The notes under the pieces: model-generated
The model's input: only the letters and a program-made list of their open reading frames with translations
What the model was told of the DNA's origin: nothing
The model's database searches: none
Made by a program: the position numbers and the translations under genes
Shown here: positions 19,183 through 28,572 of the stretch, piece by piece
How the letters are laid out: each line of letters opens with the position of its first letter
Position numbering within the stretch: the stretch's first letter is position 1
Assembly (NCBI GenBank): GCA_965223985.1
Contig: OZ245030.1
Location: 3,720,001-3,784,000 of the forward strand
DNA: 64,000 bases
Direction: 5' to 3'
Origin: JAPPKS01 sp963667895
GTDB taxonomy: Bacteria > Poribacteria > WGA-4E > PCPOR2b

Positions 19183-20214
19183 ATGCCAGCGAATCTTCCT
19201 CCCGAATACTACAAACTCAAGCATCAACTTGAAGTGGCAAGGACAGATAATGAACGGCTCCCGCTATTGGAGGAGATGCTGCGGATTACACCGAAACACA
19301 AGGGTACGGACAAAGTTCGTGTGGATCTCCTGCGGCGAATCACAAAGCTGAAAAAAGGGGAGGCGAAAAAACAGGCGAAAAAAGGGCACAGCTATCATGT
19401 TCCAAAGCACGGAGCAGGACAAATTGCCCTGATTGGAGCTCCGAACGTTGGCAAGTCACAAATCGTAGCTAGCTTTACGAACGCTAAGCCCGCCGTTTCG
19501 CCAGTTCCTTATACAACGTCTGAACCAGCAATCGGGATGCTAGATTATGAAAACATTCAATTTCAACTGGTTGACACACCACCAATCACGGTGGACTTCG
19601 TGCAGCCCTGGGTGTTCGACATCGTAAGAAATGCCGATCTTCTGTTGCTGGTGCTCAGCCTTGCCAGTGATGAGTTACTCGATGAGATTGAAAGTGCCAG
19701 ATCGACATTGATTGAAGCAAATATCCTAATAGTTGGTCAAATCCATCCCAGCCAGCAGGACGTAGAGGAAACATCAAATAATAATGTCGACAATGTGGAT
19801 TTCTTAACTGCCAAATTTACTAAACGTGCCGTAATTGTTGCGAACCAGATGGATAATCAAGACGCATCGGATCGATTGGAAATTCTGCGTGAGTTCTTCA
19901 CCGACGATTTTGCAATATGTCCCCTTTCTGCGATAACCGGCGAAGGAATTGATGAGCTACGGATAGCAATCTATGAACAAATGGAAATCTTACGCATTTA
20001 CACTAAATCACCGGGAAAGCCGGTTGACCCCAAGGATCCAATCGTGCTTTCTATTAATGGCACAGTGATTGAAGCAGCCATGTTGCTGCACAAAGACTTC
20101 GCGGAGAAGTTCAAGTATGCACGTATCTGGGGTGACAATTGGCATGACGGACAGACCGTTAGTCGTGGCGACATCGTTTACGATGGGGATGTTTTGGAAT
20201 TTCATACGCGTTAG
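19183..20214 (+). CDS. DRG/Obg-like GTPase with C-terminal TGS domain
   Basis: A 343-residue GTPase. An N-terminal helical, lysine-rich part (residues 1-70) is followed by a G domain with G1 GAPNVGKSQ (about residue 86), G3 DTPP and a G5-like SAITGEG, and then a TGS domain ending YDGDVLEFHTR. This is the layout of DRG proteins, which bind ribosomes or RNA in archaea and eukaryotes and have bacterial relatives. Two departures are visible: G1 ends in KSQ instead of KS/T-[ST], and the G4 motif is NQMD instead of NKxD, which should alter guanine recognition. It is distinct from the obg gene at 41.9 kb. Its cellular role in this organism is not evident. Confidence 0.8.
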   Translation: MPANLPPEYYKLKHQLEVARTDNERLPLLEEMLRITPKHKGTDKVRVDLLRRITKLKKGEAKKQAKKGHSYHVPKHGAGQIALIGAPNVGKSQIVASFTNAKPAVSPVPYTTSEPAIGMLDYENIQFQLVDTPPITVDFVQPWVFDIVRNADLLLLVLSLASDELLDEIESARSTLIEANILIVGQIHPSQQDVEETSNNNVDNVDFLTAKFTKRAVIVANQMDNQDASDRLEILREFFTDDFAICPLSAITGEGIDELRIAIYEQMEILRIYTKSPGKPVDPKDPIVLSINGTVIEAAMLLHKDFAEKFKYARIWGDNWHDGQTVSRGDIVYDGDVLEFHTR

Positions 20215-20313
20215 TTTCAGCCTTTCGATTTGCGATTTCCGAATTTTGCCGCTCCGAGGGAAGCTTTCGCAACACAAAATGGCTGGCAATAAAAATTTAG
20301 GTAGGCGAAGAAA

Positions 20314-23115
20314 ATGCGGATGATTCCTGTCTTCATGGCGATCGGTTTGATAGTGTTAAATGGCTGTGAATGCCACAATTATGAAGTGGCAGTTTACATC
20401 AAGCAGTTAAAATGTGAAGATAAACATCTCCGCCGGGAAGCTGCAGACGTGTTGGGACAATTTGAAGATGCGCGGGCAGTAGAGCCACTATTGGATGTCC
20501 TTCAGGATCAGGAGGAAGATCGTACTGTCCGCGAGAGTGTCGCGATTGCCTTGGGTCAACTGGGTGACAAGCGGGCAGTGGAACCGCTGATTGCGGTCCT
20601 GAAAGATACGGGCGACAGCGTGCGCAGTAGCGCCGCCTTTGCGTTGGGACAGCTTGGGGAGGCGCAAGCGATGGAACCGTTAATAGCGGCGTTGAACGAT
20701 GAACAGCGTGATGTGCGCAATAGTGCTGCAATTGCATTGGGCCATCTCGGCGATGCACGGGCATCAGAGGCTCTGCTAGCCATCATAAAGAAAGACATTT
20801 TGACTCGCCCATTTGCTGCCCTTGCGTTGGGGCAGCTTGACGAAAAGCGGGCGGTAGCACCGCTGATTGAAGCACTTAGAGATGGGACTCCTTTTGTCCG
20901 CGACGCCGCAGCTTCGGTACTGGGAAAACTTGGCGACAAGCGGGCAGTATCACCACTGATTACCGCTCTCGGCGACCGTGAAGGATCTGTTCGGGAAAGA
21001 GCCGCGGCTGCTTTGGAACAGCTTGGAAAACCAGCGATAGCCCCACTGATTGCCACCCTTGAGGAAGAGGATGTTTTGGTTCACGCTGCTGTCATCTCAA
21101 CGCTAGAGCGGATGGGCGAACCGGTGGTAGTTCCGCTGCTTGCTATTCTCAAGGATGAGAATAGATCTGTCCGCGCCGACGCGGCGCGAATACTAGGGCG
21201 GATTGGAGACCCACGAGCAGTGGAACCGCTGATTGAGCTATCCAGCGATGAGGATAGCGTTGTCCGCAACAACGTTGTAGCTGCGTTGGGACGACTTGGT
21301 GACAAGCGAGCAGTAGAAACACTGATTACCTGCCTCAAAGATGAGAAGGGTTCCATTCGCAGTAGCGCTGTAGTCGCATTGGAGCGTCTTGAGGACAAGC
21401 GATCGGTAGAAGCGTTGATTGTTGCGCTTCAAGATAAGAATTGGGGAGGTCGAATGAATGCCGCCCGCGCCTTAGGTAGGCTTGGCGATAAGCGCGCGGT
21501 GGAGCCATTGCTCGCTTCGCTTCTGGACGGGGATGCGAAAGTCCACGAACAGGCTGCCAAAGCGCTAGGGCAACTTGGAGATTATCGCGCAGTAGAACCG
21601 CTGATTGCAGCGCTCGCGGGTCAAGATTGGGCGGTTCGTTTCGAGGCTGCCAAAGCGTTAGGCCGGCTTGGCGATTATCGCGCAGTAGAACCTCTAATTG
21701 CTGCACTTGAATATAAAGACTGGGGGTTTTGCTGGCATGTTGCCCGTGCTTTAGGCCAGCTTGGCAAACCGGCGACAAATCCATTGATTGCTGAGCTTGA
21801 AGACGAGAACCAGAAAAAAATCGTCCGTCGCAGCGCCGCCTATGCATTGGGTCGGCTTGGAGACAAGCAATCCGTACAGCCACTGCTCGATGTGCTTAAG
21901 GATGAGGACCCACGAGTCCGTCTTGAAGCTGCCTTTGCATTGGGATATCTTGGCGATCCGCGTTCAATGAAGCCGTTGGTCGCCGCCCTCAAGGATGAGA
22001 ATTGGCAGGTGCGCTGGAATGCCGTTGTTGCATTAGGTGCACTTGGGAATAAGGGTGCGACGGAGACGCTCCTTGAAATGCTGAATGGTGGACATGTTCG
22101 CAATTCGGAAGAAGGGAATTTTAGAAATATGCTTATCTCTACATTGGGACAACTTGGTGACGATCGAGCAGTACAGCCACTGATTGCAGTTCTCAGGAAT
22201 AAAAAGAGGTATTTTAATGACGACACAGGAGAAAGCTACGGTTATATCCGCAAAAATGCTGCTATCACGCTAGGGAAACTAGGCGACAAACGGGCATTGG
22301 AACCGCTGTTTGATTCGCTCAAAGACGAGGAAGTGCGGTATATGGCTGCGGTTGGGTTAGCTCATCTGGGCGACAAGCGGGCATTAGAGCCGCTGCTTGA
22401 TGCGCTCAAAGATGAGGAAGCGCGCTACATGGCTGCATTAGGATTGGGACAGCTAGGAGACAAACGTGCCATGGAATTGTTGCTTGATACGCTCAAAGAT
22501 GAGGATGAGGCGATGCGCTATATGGCTGGTACTGTATTGGGGGATCTGGATGATAGGCGAGCGGCGGCGCCACTGATTGCTGCCCTCAAAGATGAAAGTC
22601 GAAAGGTCCGCCGTATTGCTGCGAAAGCATTGGGACAGCTTCGCGATGAGCGGGCGATTCCCGATTTGCAACAGCTAATAAGTAGGGATGCAGATGAGTA
22701 TATCTGTAATACTGCCACAGCTAGCTTGAAAAACATTCGAGCTTGGTCCCTAGCAGACTCAGATACTCGGCTGGATGAAGCGGAGCGCTTGGTAAAGAAA
22801 GCGATAGCGCTCCAGTCGAATACCCCGACCTTTTATGATACGCTCGGCTGGGTGTTCTACAAGCAAGGTAAGTATACAGAAGCGATTGCCGCCTTCGAAA
22901 ACGCAATAGAAGGACATCCTAAATTAGCCTCGGCTCATTATCATTTGGGGTTGGCATGTCTGAAGAACAGCCAGCGGCAGAAAGCGTTGGATGAACTCAA
23001 AACTGCTTTTGATTTGGACGATTCATATCGCAAACGAGTGGAGCACGAGAAGGTGATGGAAAAGTTCCCGGACACGCCCAATTCTCAAGGACTGTTGACA
23101 CGAGATAAAAGCTGA
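20314..23115 (+). CDS. HEAT-repeat lipoprotein with C-terminal TPRs
   Basis: A 933-residue scaffold protein. The N-terminus is a lipoprotein signal ending V-L-N-G-C (residues 14-18). From about residue 25 to 800 there are some 24 HEAT / PBS-lyase-type repeats of about 31 residues with the pattern AVEPLIAALKDE-x-VR-x-AA-x-ALGxLGDKR. The last 120 residues are TPRs (FYDTLGWVFYKQGKYTEAI, SAHYHLGLACLKNSQ). Such solenoids bind other proteins and have no catalytic residues. The repeats give a 93-base periodicity in the DNA, which makes the gene prone to slippage and creates many false open frames on the minus strand. It is followed by a shorter paralogue, so the pair arose by duplication. Confidence 0.88.
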   Translation: MRMIPVFMAIGLIVLNGCECHNYEVAVYIKQLKCEDKHLRREAADVLGQFEDARAVEPLLDVLQDQEEDRTVRESVAIALGQLGDKRAVEPLIAVLKDTGDSVRSSAAFALGQLGEAQAMEPLIAALNDEQRDVRNSAAIALGHLGDARASEALLAIIKKDILTRPFAALALGQLDEKRAVAPLIEALRDGTPFVRDAAASVLGKLGDKRAVSPLITALGDREGSVRERAAAALEQLGKPAIAPLIATLEEEDVLVHAAVISTLERMGEPVVVPLLAILKDENRSVRADAARILGRIGDPRAVEPLIELSSDEDSVVRNNVVAALGRLGDKRAVETLITCLKDEKGSIRSSAVVALERLEDKRSVEALIVALQDKNWGGRMNAARALGRLGDKRAVEPLLASLLDGDAKVHEQAAKALGQLGDYRAVEPLIAALAGQDWAVRFEAAKALGRLGDYRAVEPLIAALEYKDWGFCWHVARALGQLGKPATNPLIAELEDENQKKIVRRSAAYALGRLGDKQSVQPLLDVLKDEDPRVRLEAAFALGYLGDPRSMKPLVAALKDENWQVRWNAVVALGALGNKGATETLLEMLNGGHVRNSEEGNFRNMLISTLGQLGDDRAVQPLIAVLRNKKRYFNDDTGESYGYIRKNAAITLGKLGDKRALEPLFDSLKDEEVRYMAAVGLAHLGDKRALEPLLDALKDEEARYMAALGLGQLGDKRAMELLLDTLKDEDEAMRYMAGTVLGDLDDRRAAAPLIAALKDESRKVRRIAAKALGQLRDERAIPDLQQLISRDADEYICNTATASLKNIRAWSLADSDTRLDEAERLVKKAIALQSNTPTFYDTLGWVFYKQGKYTEAIAAFENAIEGHPKLASAHYHLGLACLKNSQRQKALDELKTAFDLDDSYRKRVEHEKVMEKFPDTPNSQGLLTRDKS

Positions 23116-23295
23116 AATAACAGTTTGGTACACAAAATCTTCCACAGTGGCGGCTTACCTCGTTCACCAAATCAACACACAGTATGCAATTATTTAAACA
23201 TAATCTTTGCGTACGACGTTCGCTAGGGGGTATTTATCTTCCCTCTCACCCATTTTAAGCGATTCCTTCAAAGAGGAAAGGCGGAGTACATTAAT

Positions 23296-25059
23296 ATGCG
23301 AAGTTACAAGGCGGTTTCCATCTTTATCCTCATTTTCACGATGACACTTGGAAACTTGAGTCTGGCATCGACCGATGGGGTACAGAGCGCATTGGCGAAG
23401 TATATCCAACAGTTGAAAAGTACAGACGAGGATATTCGTAAAGCAGCATCGGAGTCATTGGGTATGCTTGGCGATCCAGGAGCAGTGGCTCCCCTGCTCG
23501 ATCGGCTCAAGGATAAAAGCGAAAAACGAGACGTCCGTGAGAAGGCTGCGGTCGCACTCGGACAGCTGGGCGATAATCGGGCAGTGGAGCCGCTGCTTGC
23601 AATTCTTGAGGACAAGAGGGAAAGGCGCAATGTCCGTGAGAATGCTGCCATCGCTCTTGGACAGCTTGGCGACAGGCGAGTTGTTGAACCGCTGATTGCT
23701 GTCCTGAAAGACAGAAATAGTAGGGTACGGAGCAGCACTGCCTTCGCGTTGGGGCAACTTGGCGATACACTCGCCACAGAGCCGCTAATCGAGGCGCTCA
23801 GGGATAAGAAGAATGATGTCCGCCTTGCAGCTGCGGTTGCGTTGGGGCATCTGGGCGATATTCAAGCGGTGGAGCCACTGATGGCTGTCATCAAAGAGGA
23901 TAACTTTACCCGCCCATTTGCCGCCCTAGCATTGGGGAAGCTGGGCGATAAACGGGCAGTCGAACCGTTGATCGAGACGCTACAAGATCAGAGTCCTTTG
24001 GTTCGTGAGGCCGCAACTTCCGTGTTAGGACAGCTTGGTGACCTGCGAGCAGGGAAGCCCCTGATTGCCGCACTCAACGATGAGGCGTCTATCCGTGACA
24101 AGGCTGCGGAGGCATTGGTAGAGCTCGGTGAGCCGGCGATCGCACTGCTGATTCCTGTCCTCCACAATGAAAATCTTCTGGTCCGTGCCACTGCGGCTTC
24201 AGCGTTGGAGAAGCTTGGTCCAGCAGCAGTGGAGCCACTGTTGGGAGTTTTCAAAGATGAGAAAAGTCCTATCCGCGCTGAGGCAGCGAGCGTATTAGGA
24301 CGGCTGGGCGACCAACGGGCAGTCGAGCCACTCATTGACGCCCTTCAGGACGAAAGGAGTTCGGTCCGCGTGAGCGTTGTGGTTGCTTTGGGCGCACTTG
24401 GAGACAAACGCGCGGTGCAACCGCTCATTACGATGCTCAAAGATGAAAAGGATTTTATTCGGAGTAGTGCTGTGATTGCTTTAGGCCGCGTTGGCAGCAA
24501 GCAAGCGGTACCGCCGCTCATTGCAGCGCTCAAAGCGGAGGCTGAAAATGTCCGCAGAAGCGCCGCCTTCGCACTGGGGGATCTCGGTGACATCCAGGCA
24601 CTTCCTGAACTTGAACGATTAGCAGAAGAAGATCCAAATGCGCACGTCCGGGAGTATGCAACAGCTAGTCTCGATACGTTAGCCTGGTCCTTCGCAGATG
24701 CAGGAATACATTTGGAGGAAGCGGAATCCATCGCAAGGAAAACTTTACAAAGCGAACCCAACAATGCGACTTTTCACGATACCCTCGGTTGGGTGCTCTA
24801 CAAACGGGGTCGGTATACGGAATCGATTACTTCCCTAAAAAAAGCTGTGGAGTTGGGCAGTTATTTGGCATCCGCCCATTATCATTTGGGGCTTGCGTAT
24901 CTAAAAAGAAATGACCATGAAAAAGGAATGGAGGCATTTGAAACCGCTTTTGCGCAAGACAAAACCTATCGGGAGGCTGCAAAGACTGAGAGTGCGCTGG
25001 AAGACCTTCGCTGCAACCCTGAATTCCAACAACTCATTAGCCAAGGTTCGGGAGACTAG
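23296..25059 (+). CDS. Exported HEAT-repeat protein with C-terminal TPRs (paralogue)
   Basis: A 587-residue protein with the same layout as its upstream neighbour: a signal peptide (VSIFILIFTMTLGNLSLAS, residues 7-25; not a lipobox), about 14 HEAT repeats of 31 residues, and a C-terminal TPR block (FHDTLGWVLYKRGRYTESI, SAHYHLGLAYLKRNDHEKG). The first and last repeats align closely with those of the 933-residue protein, so the length difference comes from loss or gain of central repeats. The lack of a lipid anchor suggests it is free in the periplasm while its paralogue is membrane-bound. The ATG follows GGCGGAG. Both genes and the VWA gene downstream point the same way and may form a unit. 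Confidence 0.87.
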   Translation: MRSYKAVSIFILIFTMTLGNLSLASTDGVQSALAKYIQQLKSTDEDIRKAASESLGMLGDPGAVAPLLDRLKDKSEKRDVREKAAVALGQLGDNRAVEPLLAILEDKRERRNVRENAAIALGQLGDRRVVEPLIAVLKDRNSRVRSSTAFALGQLGDTLATEPLIEALRDKKNDVRLAAAVALGHLGDIQAVEPLMAVIKEDNFTRPFAALALGKLGDKRAVEPLIETLQDQSPLVREAATSVLGQLGDLRAGKPLIAALNDEASIRDKAAEALVELGEPAIALLIPVLHNENLLVRATAASALEKLGPAAVEPLLGVFKDEKSPIRAEAASVLGRLGDQRAVEPLIDALQDERSSVRVSVVVALGALGDKRAVQPLITMLKDEKDFIRSSAVIALGRVGSKQAVPPLIAALKAEAENVRRSAAFALGDLGDIQALPELERLAEEDPNAHVREYATASLDTLAWSFADAGIHLEEAESIARKTLQSEPNNATFHDTLGWVLYKRGRYTESITSLKKAVELGSYLASAHYHLGLAYLKRNDHEKGMEAFETAFAQDKTYREAAKTESALEDLRCNPEFQQLISQGSGD

Positions 25060-25187
25060 GCTAGTTCGACATGAACACGGGTTCACCGACTGGCAATACA
25101 AATCGTGAATCTAGTATTGAATTTTGCGGAAGGTACGAGTTCTTGTAATCCCAATATTCACGCTCTATTTTCAAGGCAGGTGATACT

Positions 25188-26747
25188 GTGCTACGCCATA
25201 AGCGTTCTCACCCCTTTTTAATCTGCTCACTCGTCGTTCACCTCCTTATTCTGCTCACCTTATCCCAGCTTTGGAATGAGCAATACCAGACTCCACCCGT
25301 TCATGATGAAATTGCAATCGACATTACCCACTTGCCCCGTCTAGAAGTCCAGCCTCGCAAACTTCAAAAGACTCCCGTGCCGACATTGGCTTCCAAGTCC
25401 GCAGCAGTAGTTGAGAAGCTCTCCCCACCCAAGCCGAAGCCCGCTCCTGATTCGGATTGGTCGGTGGAACACTCCTTCGGCAGGACAGATCGACGGAAGA
25501 CAATTTCAGTAAAAGGAGAGCGGTCAGCCAATTCAAACCGGCTTCTGTTGAATTCTCAATTTAACTTATCTAAAGCCGCGCCTCCAAAGTCCGCGGCAAT
25601 CGCCTCAACGATTTCGATTCTACAACCGAGAATCTCAGAAGTTGTTACACCTCCGGCGGAAAACGAAAATATTAGCATTAGTGAATCGGACGGAGACTTA
25701 AACGCAAGCTCTCCGCAGGTCGGCCCAGTGGAGATGCGGTATTGGCACACGCGAGGCGCAGTGCTCAGCGGGGCACCTGTGGGAAACACATCCGGCGGTG
25801 GTGCGATGGGGCGTCCTCATGGAAATTACATTGAGATGATGATTAATCTCGCAGAAGATATAGCCGAGGCTGCAACCACATCCGAAGTCGATCTCGTCTT
25901 TATTGTCGACAAGACGGGGAGCATGGAAGACAATGTGCGTGGGATCCGGGCTTATACAGATCTTCTTCTCGAACATCTTGCGCGAAGGGGACACGACACG
26001 GCAGTTGGTCTAGTCACGTTTGCCGATGCAACGGAAGAAAAACCCAAAGCGCGCGGTGTTACCAGCAATCACAGGAAATTTAAGAATTGGCTCTACAAGA
26101 TTAAATTTGAGGGTGGCGGAGATCTTCTTGAATCCGGATTAGATGCCCTGATGGCAGCGGTGCAGGAGATAAAATTCCGGAAGGGCGGGCAACGATTCTT
26201 CGTTTTCGCTAGTGACGGCGCATTCCATGATGCTGATTACGATGGGAAATCTGAGTATAGCCTCGATCAGCTCATCGAAACGTTGCAGCGAGAGCGCATT
26301 CGTGTTAACGTCCTCGGGCTTGACTACTTGCCCGTTAAACAGATCGCCTGGGGCACGCAGGGTGTTTGGCGAGCTATTCCCGGCAAGGGTTACTTGGAGT
26401 ATGTTCCACCGATAACAATGACAGCCAAAATGCTTTCTGAATTCGGTGTGCTCGGTTTCAATACGGACTCGCTCGCGGATGAATTGGTCGTTTATGTCAA
26501 TCTTAACCCTCGCCCAAAATGGATTAAATTCTCGTGGAAAATCCTCAATCCCATTGGAGAAAGATGCTACGGCCCATTTGCCGATAAGGAGGTAATCTCC
26601 AACGATAGCTCTATGGTCGTAACGCTTACACCAACAATTGATGTGAGCCAATTTGCCACAATGGGGGGCGTATACACGGTTATCTACCATCTCGAAAATG
26701 ACCTCGGTCACCAAAGCATTCTCCGCAGGACATTCGATATGCATTAG
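25188..26747 (+). CDS. Membrane-anchored von Willebrand factor A domain protein
   Basis: A 519-residue protein with one N-terminal membrane segment (FLICSLVVHLLILLTLSQLW, about residues 10-29), then a proline/lysine-rich linker to about residue 120, like the periplasmic arms of TonB-type proteins. The VWA domain starts near residue 235 (VDLVFIVDKTGSMEDN) with the metal-ion site D241-K-T-G-S245 and ends near 410; a beta domain follows. The GTG start at 25188 follows AAGGCAGG. VWA domains bind proteins through Mg2+. The neighbouring HEAT-TPR proteins could be partners in an envelope complex; this is inference from position. No MoxR-type ATPase, the usual partner of VWA proteins, is adjacent. 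Confidence 0.8.
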   Translation: MLRHKRSHPFLICSLVVHLLILLTLSQLWNEQYQTPPVHDEIAIDITHLPRLEVQPRKLQKTPVPTLASKSAAVVEKLSPPKPKPAPDSDWSVEHSFGRTDRRKTISVKGERSANSNRLLLNSQFNLSKAAPPKSAAIASTISILQPRISEVVTPPAENENISISESDGDLNASSPQVGPVEMRYWHTRGAVLSGAPVGNTSGGGAMGRPHGNYIEMMINLAEDIAEAATTSEVDLVFIVDKTGSMEDNVRGIRAYTDLLLEHLARRGHDTAVGLVTFADATEEKPKARGVTSNHRKFKNWLYKIKFEGGGDLLESGLDALMAAVQEIKFRKGGQRFFVFASDGAFHDADYDGKSEYSLDQLIETLQRERIRVNVLGLDYLPVKQIAWGTQGVWRAIPGKGYLEYVPPITMTAKMLSEFGVLGFNTDSLADELVVYVNLNPRPKWIKFSWKILNPIGERCYGPFADKEVISNDSSMVVTLTPTIDVSQFATMGGVYTVIYHLENDLGHQSILRRTFDMH

Positions 26748-26817
26748 GAATAACAATTGAAAAACGGCGCCGTGATTGAGCACGTCATTGCAACATAGTT
26801 CTAAATAGTTTTAGAAA

Positions 26818-26850
26818 ACTATCGCATTCGCTTTTCGCTCAATTGATCCC
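26818..26850. repeat. Dispersed repeat, copy A (33 bp)
   Basis: This 33-base stretch matches 41714-41746 at 30 of 33 positions, both on the plus strand. The second copy lies inside a larger element with terminal inverted repeats upstream of obg. Here only the internal part is recognisable, between the VWA gene and the porY-like promoter, so this looks like the remnant of a dispersed, non-coding element. Confidence 0.6.
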
Positions 26851-26937
26851 ATTAACCGTTGTCATCCAACCAGGTTTATCTTTCGGCCAATTCGAAATCA
26901 CGAAATGACTTCACTGCCTATTCTGACCAAACAAGTC

Positions 26938-26966
26938 TTGACTTTACACCGATTGTCTGATACAAT
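26938..26966 (+). promoter_or_regulatory. Sigma-70-type promoter of the porY-porX-like operon
   Basis: TTGACT at 26938-26943 is followed after 17 bases by TACAAT at 26961-26966. Both boxes differ from consensus at one position and the spacing is ideal. It lies about 40 bases before the ATG of the histidine kinase, so the leader would be short. This is the most convincing promoter in the accessory part of the window. Confidence 0.65.
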
Positions 26967-27005
26967 ATGAAGGGATGTTCTGTTCCTTAGGATAGAGGAA
27001 GACCA

Positions 27006-28535
27006 ATGGTGTTCAATCGTAAAGGGATTGTGCCCACTAGCTACGCCGCGACTAGATTCCTACTAACCTACTTTGTCGTTGGGCTTCTCATTCTGTCACT
27101 CGCCTTAGTGTATTATACCAGACAGATCCTCCAACTAGATCGAGCGTTAGAGGAACAAGTCGGACCGCTGGCAGACCTTGCGGCTGTACTCCCAAAGGTC
27201 AAAGAAAGAGAACTTCAACATCGACTGACGCAAATCGTTAAGCAGCTTCTTACGGCGAGCCGTCTATCGTTCATAATTACGGATGCCGTTGACGGACGAA
27301 TCGTCATCGCCAAGGGCGTTGATGAAGCGATTGACCGCAAAATCAATGCCGAGCCGTCTATTGCATTGTCCCTTGTTGAGGAAGCCAAGCTCAAGGACGC
27401 TTTGGAGCGGATGGGGAAAAAGAATGAACCGGAGTCCATCCAATATAGCTTCGAAAATCGCGAGCTTTATGCCTATTTTTTTCACGGTGACGCTGATGTA
27501 GCAGCTATCGATCAGATTCCGTTTGTCGTCACAGATTTGAATCGGAAGCCTCGGATGTGGCGAATCTGGGGAGGAGAGCTCGTTACCGCCAATCGCGCCA
27601 CACCGGAACAGTTTGCACGAGCTGAAAAGTTGGTCCAAAATTCCAAAGTGTTGGGACGAGAGGTGCCGCTGCAAACCACACCAGACTTGCGTCAAGGCTA
27701 TTTTTATTATGAAGCGACGCGTTATTACGGCATCATTATGATGCCGATTGTCTTGGTAGGCGTGTTTGCGACCTTCTTGGCTGTGGGATTTCTGAGTTAT
27801 CGACGCATAAGATTTAGTGAGCAGGCAGCACTCTGGGGCGGACTTGCCAAGGAAACCGCCCATCAACTTGGAACGCCAATATCCTCTTTGATGGGATGGT
27901 TGGAGTTGCTAGCCGCTCGCAATCGTGAGCAGGACGACGCAGCAGTTAGCGACATGTATGCAAATATGCATAATGACCTCATTCGATTGCAGAAAATTAC
28001 AGCACGCTTTGGCAAGATTGGGTCTGAGCCGCAAAAAACGGAAGTCAATGTCAACGCAGTGATTGGCGAAGTCGTTTATTATTTCGGAAAACGCTTGCCG
28101 AATCGAAACAAATCGGTTGATATCCGGGTCACTGCTTGTGAACTACCCTACGTCTTCGCCAATGCGGAACTCTTGCAATGGGTCTTTGAGAACCTGATTC
28201 GCAACTCACTTGACGCCCTAGACAAACCGAACGGTTTAATCGAAATCGATCCGAGATTCGATGAGAAGAACCGTCGAATTATCATTCGATATACGGATAA
28301 CGGAAAGGGGATTAGGTGGAAAGATCGCCGAAAAATCTTTCACCCCGGTGTCACAACGAAGAGACACGGATGGGGGCTCGGATTAACGCTTGTCAAGCGA
28401 ATTGTTGAGGCTCACCATTTTGGGAAAATCCGGTTGGTAGACGCCGGGCTTAATGGAACAACATTTGAAATTGTACTGCCAATCGGGCAAATTTCCGGTG
28501 GGAAACGCGGACATGCCTTGTTCATGAGTTCCTGA
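27006..28535 (+). CDS. Sensor histidine kinase, PorY-like
   Basis: A 509-residue inner-membrane sensor kinase. Membrane segments lie at about residues 16-40 and 243-268, enclosing a periplasmic sensor of some 200 residues. The cytoplasmic part has an H box with H286 in KETAHQLGTPISSLMGW, an N box FENLIRNSLDAL, and G boxes YTDNGKGI and GWGLGLTLVK. The QLGTP form of the H box is typical of the group to which PorY belongs. The gene has its own promoter (26938-26966) and a ribosome site GAGGAAG, and lies 37 bases before the PorX-like regulator, so phosphotransfer between the two is very likely. In Porphyromonas PorY-PorX controls type IX secretion genes; assigning that role here is inference. Confidence 0.85.
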   Translation: MVFNRKGIVPTSYAATRFLLTYFVVGLLILSLALVYYTRQILQLDRALEEQVGPLADLAAVLPKVKERELQHRLTQIVKQLLTASRLSFIITDAVDGRIVIAKGVDEAIDRKINAEPSIALSLVEEAKLKDALERMGKKNEPESIQYSFENRELYAYFFHGDADVAAIDQIPFVVTDLNRKPRMWRIWGGELVTANRATPEQFARAEKLVQNSKVLGREVPLQTTPDLRQGYFYYEATRYYGIIMMPIVLVGVFATFLAVGFLSYRRIRFSEQAALWGGLAKETAHQLGTPISSLMGWLELLAARNREQDDAAVSDMYANMHNDLIRLQKITARFGKIGSEPQKTEVNVNAVIGEVVYYFGKRLPNRNKSVDIRVTACELPYVFANAELLQWVFENLIRNSLDALDKPNGLIEIDPRFDEKNRRIIIRYTDNGKGIRWKDRRKIFHPGVTTKRHGWGLGLTLVKRIVEAHHFGKIRLVDAGLNGTTFEIVLPIGQISGGKRGHALFMSS

Positions 28536-28572
28536 AATTGAAGCATAAGAAGGAAGAAAAGGCGACTTGGCA

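Noticed and set aside
20399..24764. Long minus-strand open frames inside the two HEAT genes (for example 21335-21883, 23304-23777, 24345-24764)
   Set aside because: They are shadows of the 93-base repeats on the other strand, with Ser/Ala/Arg-rich translations and no domain.
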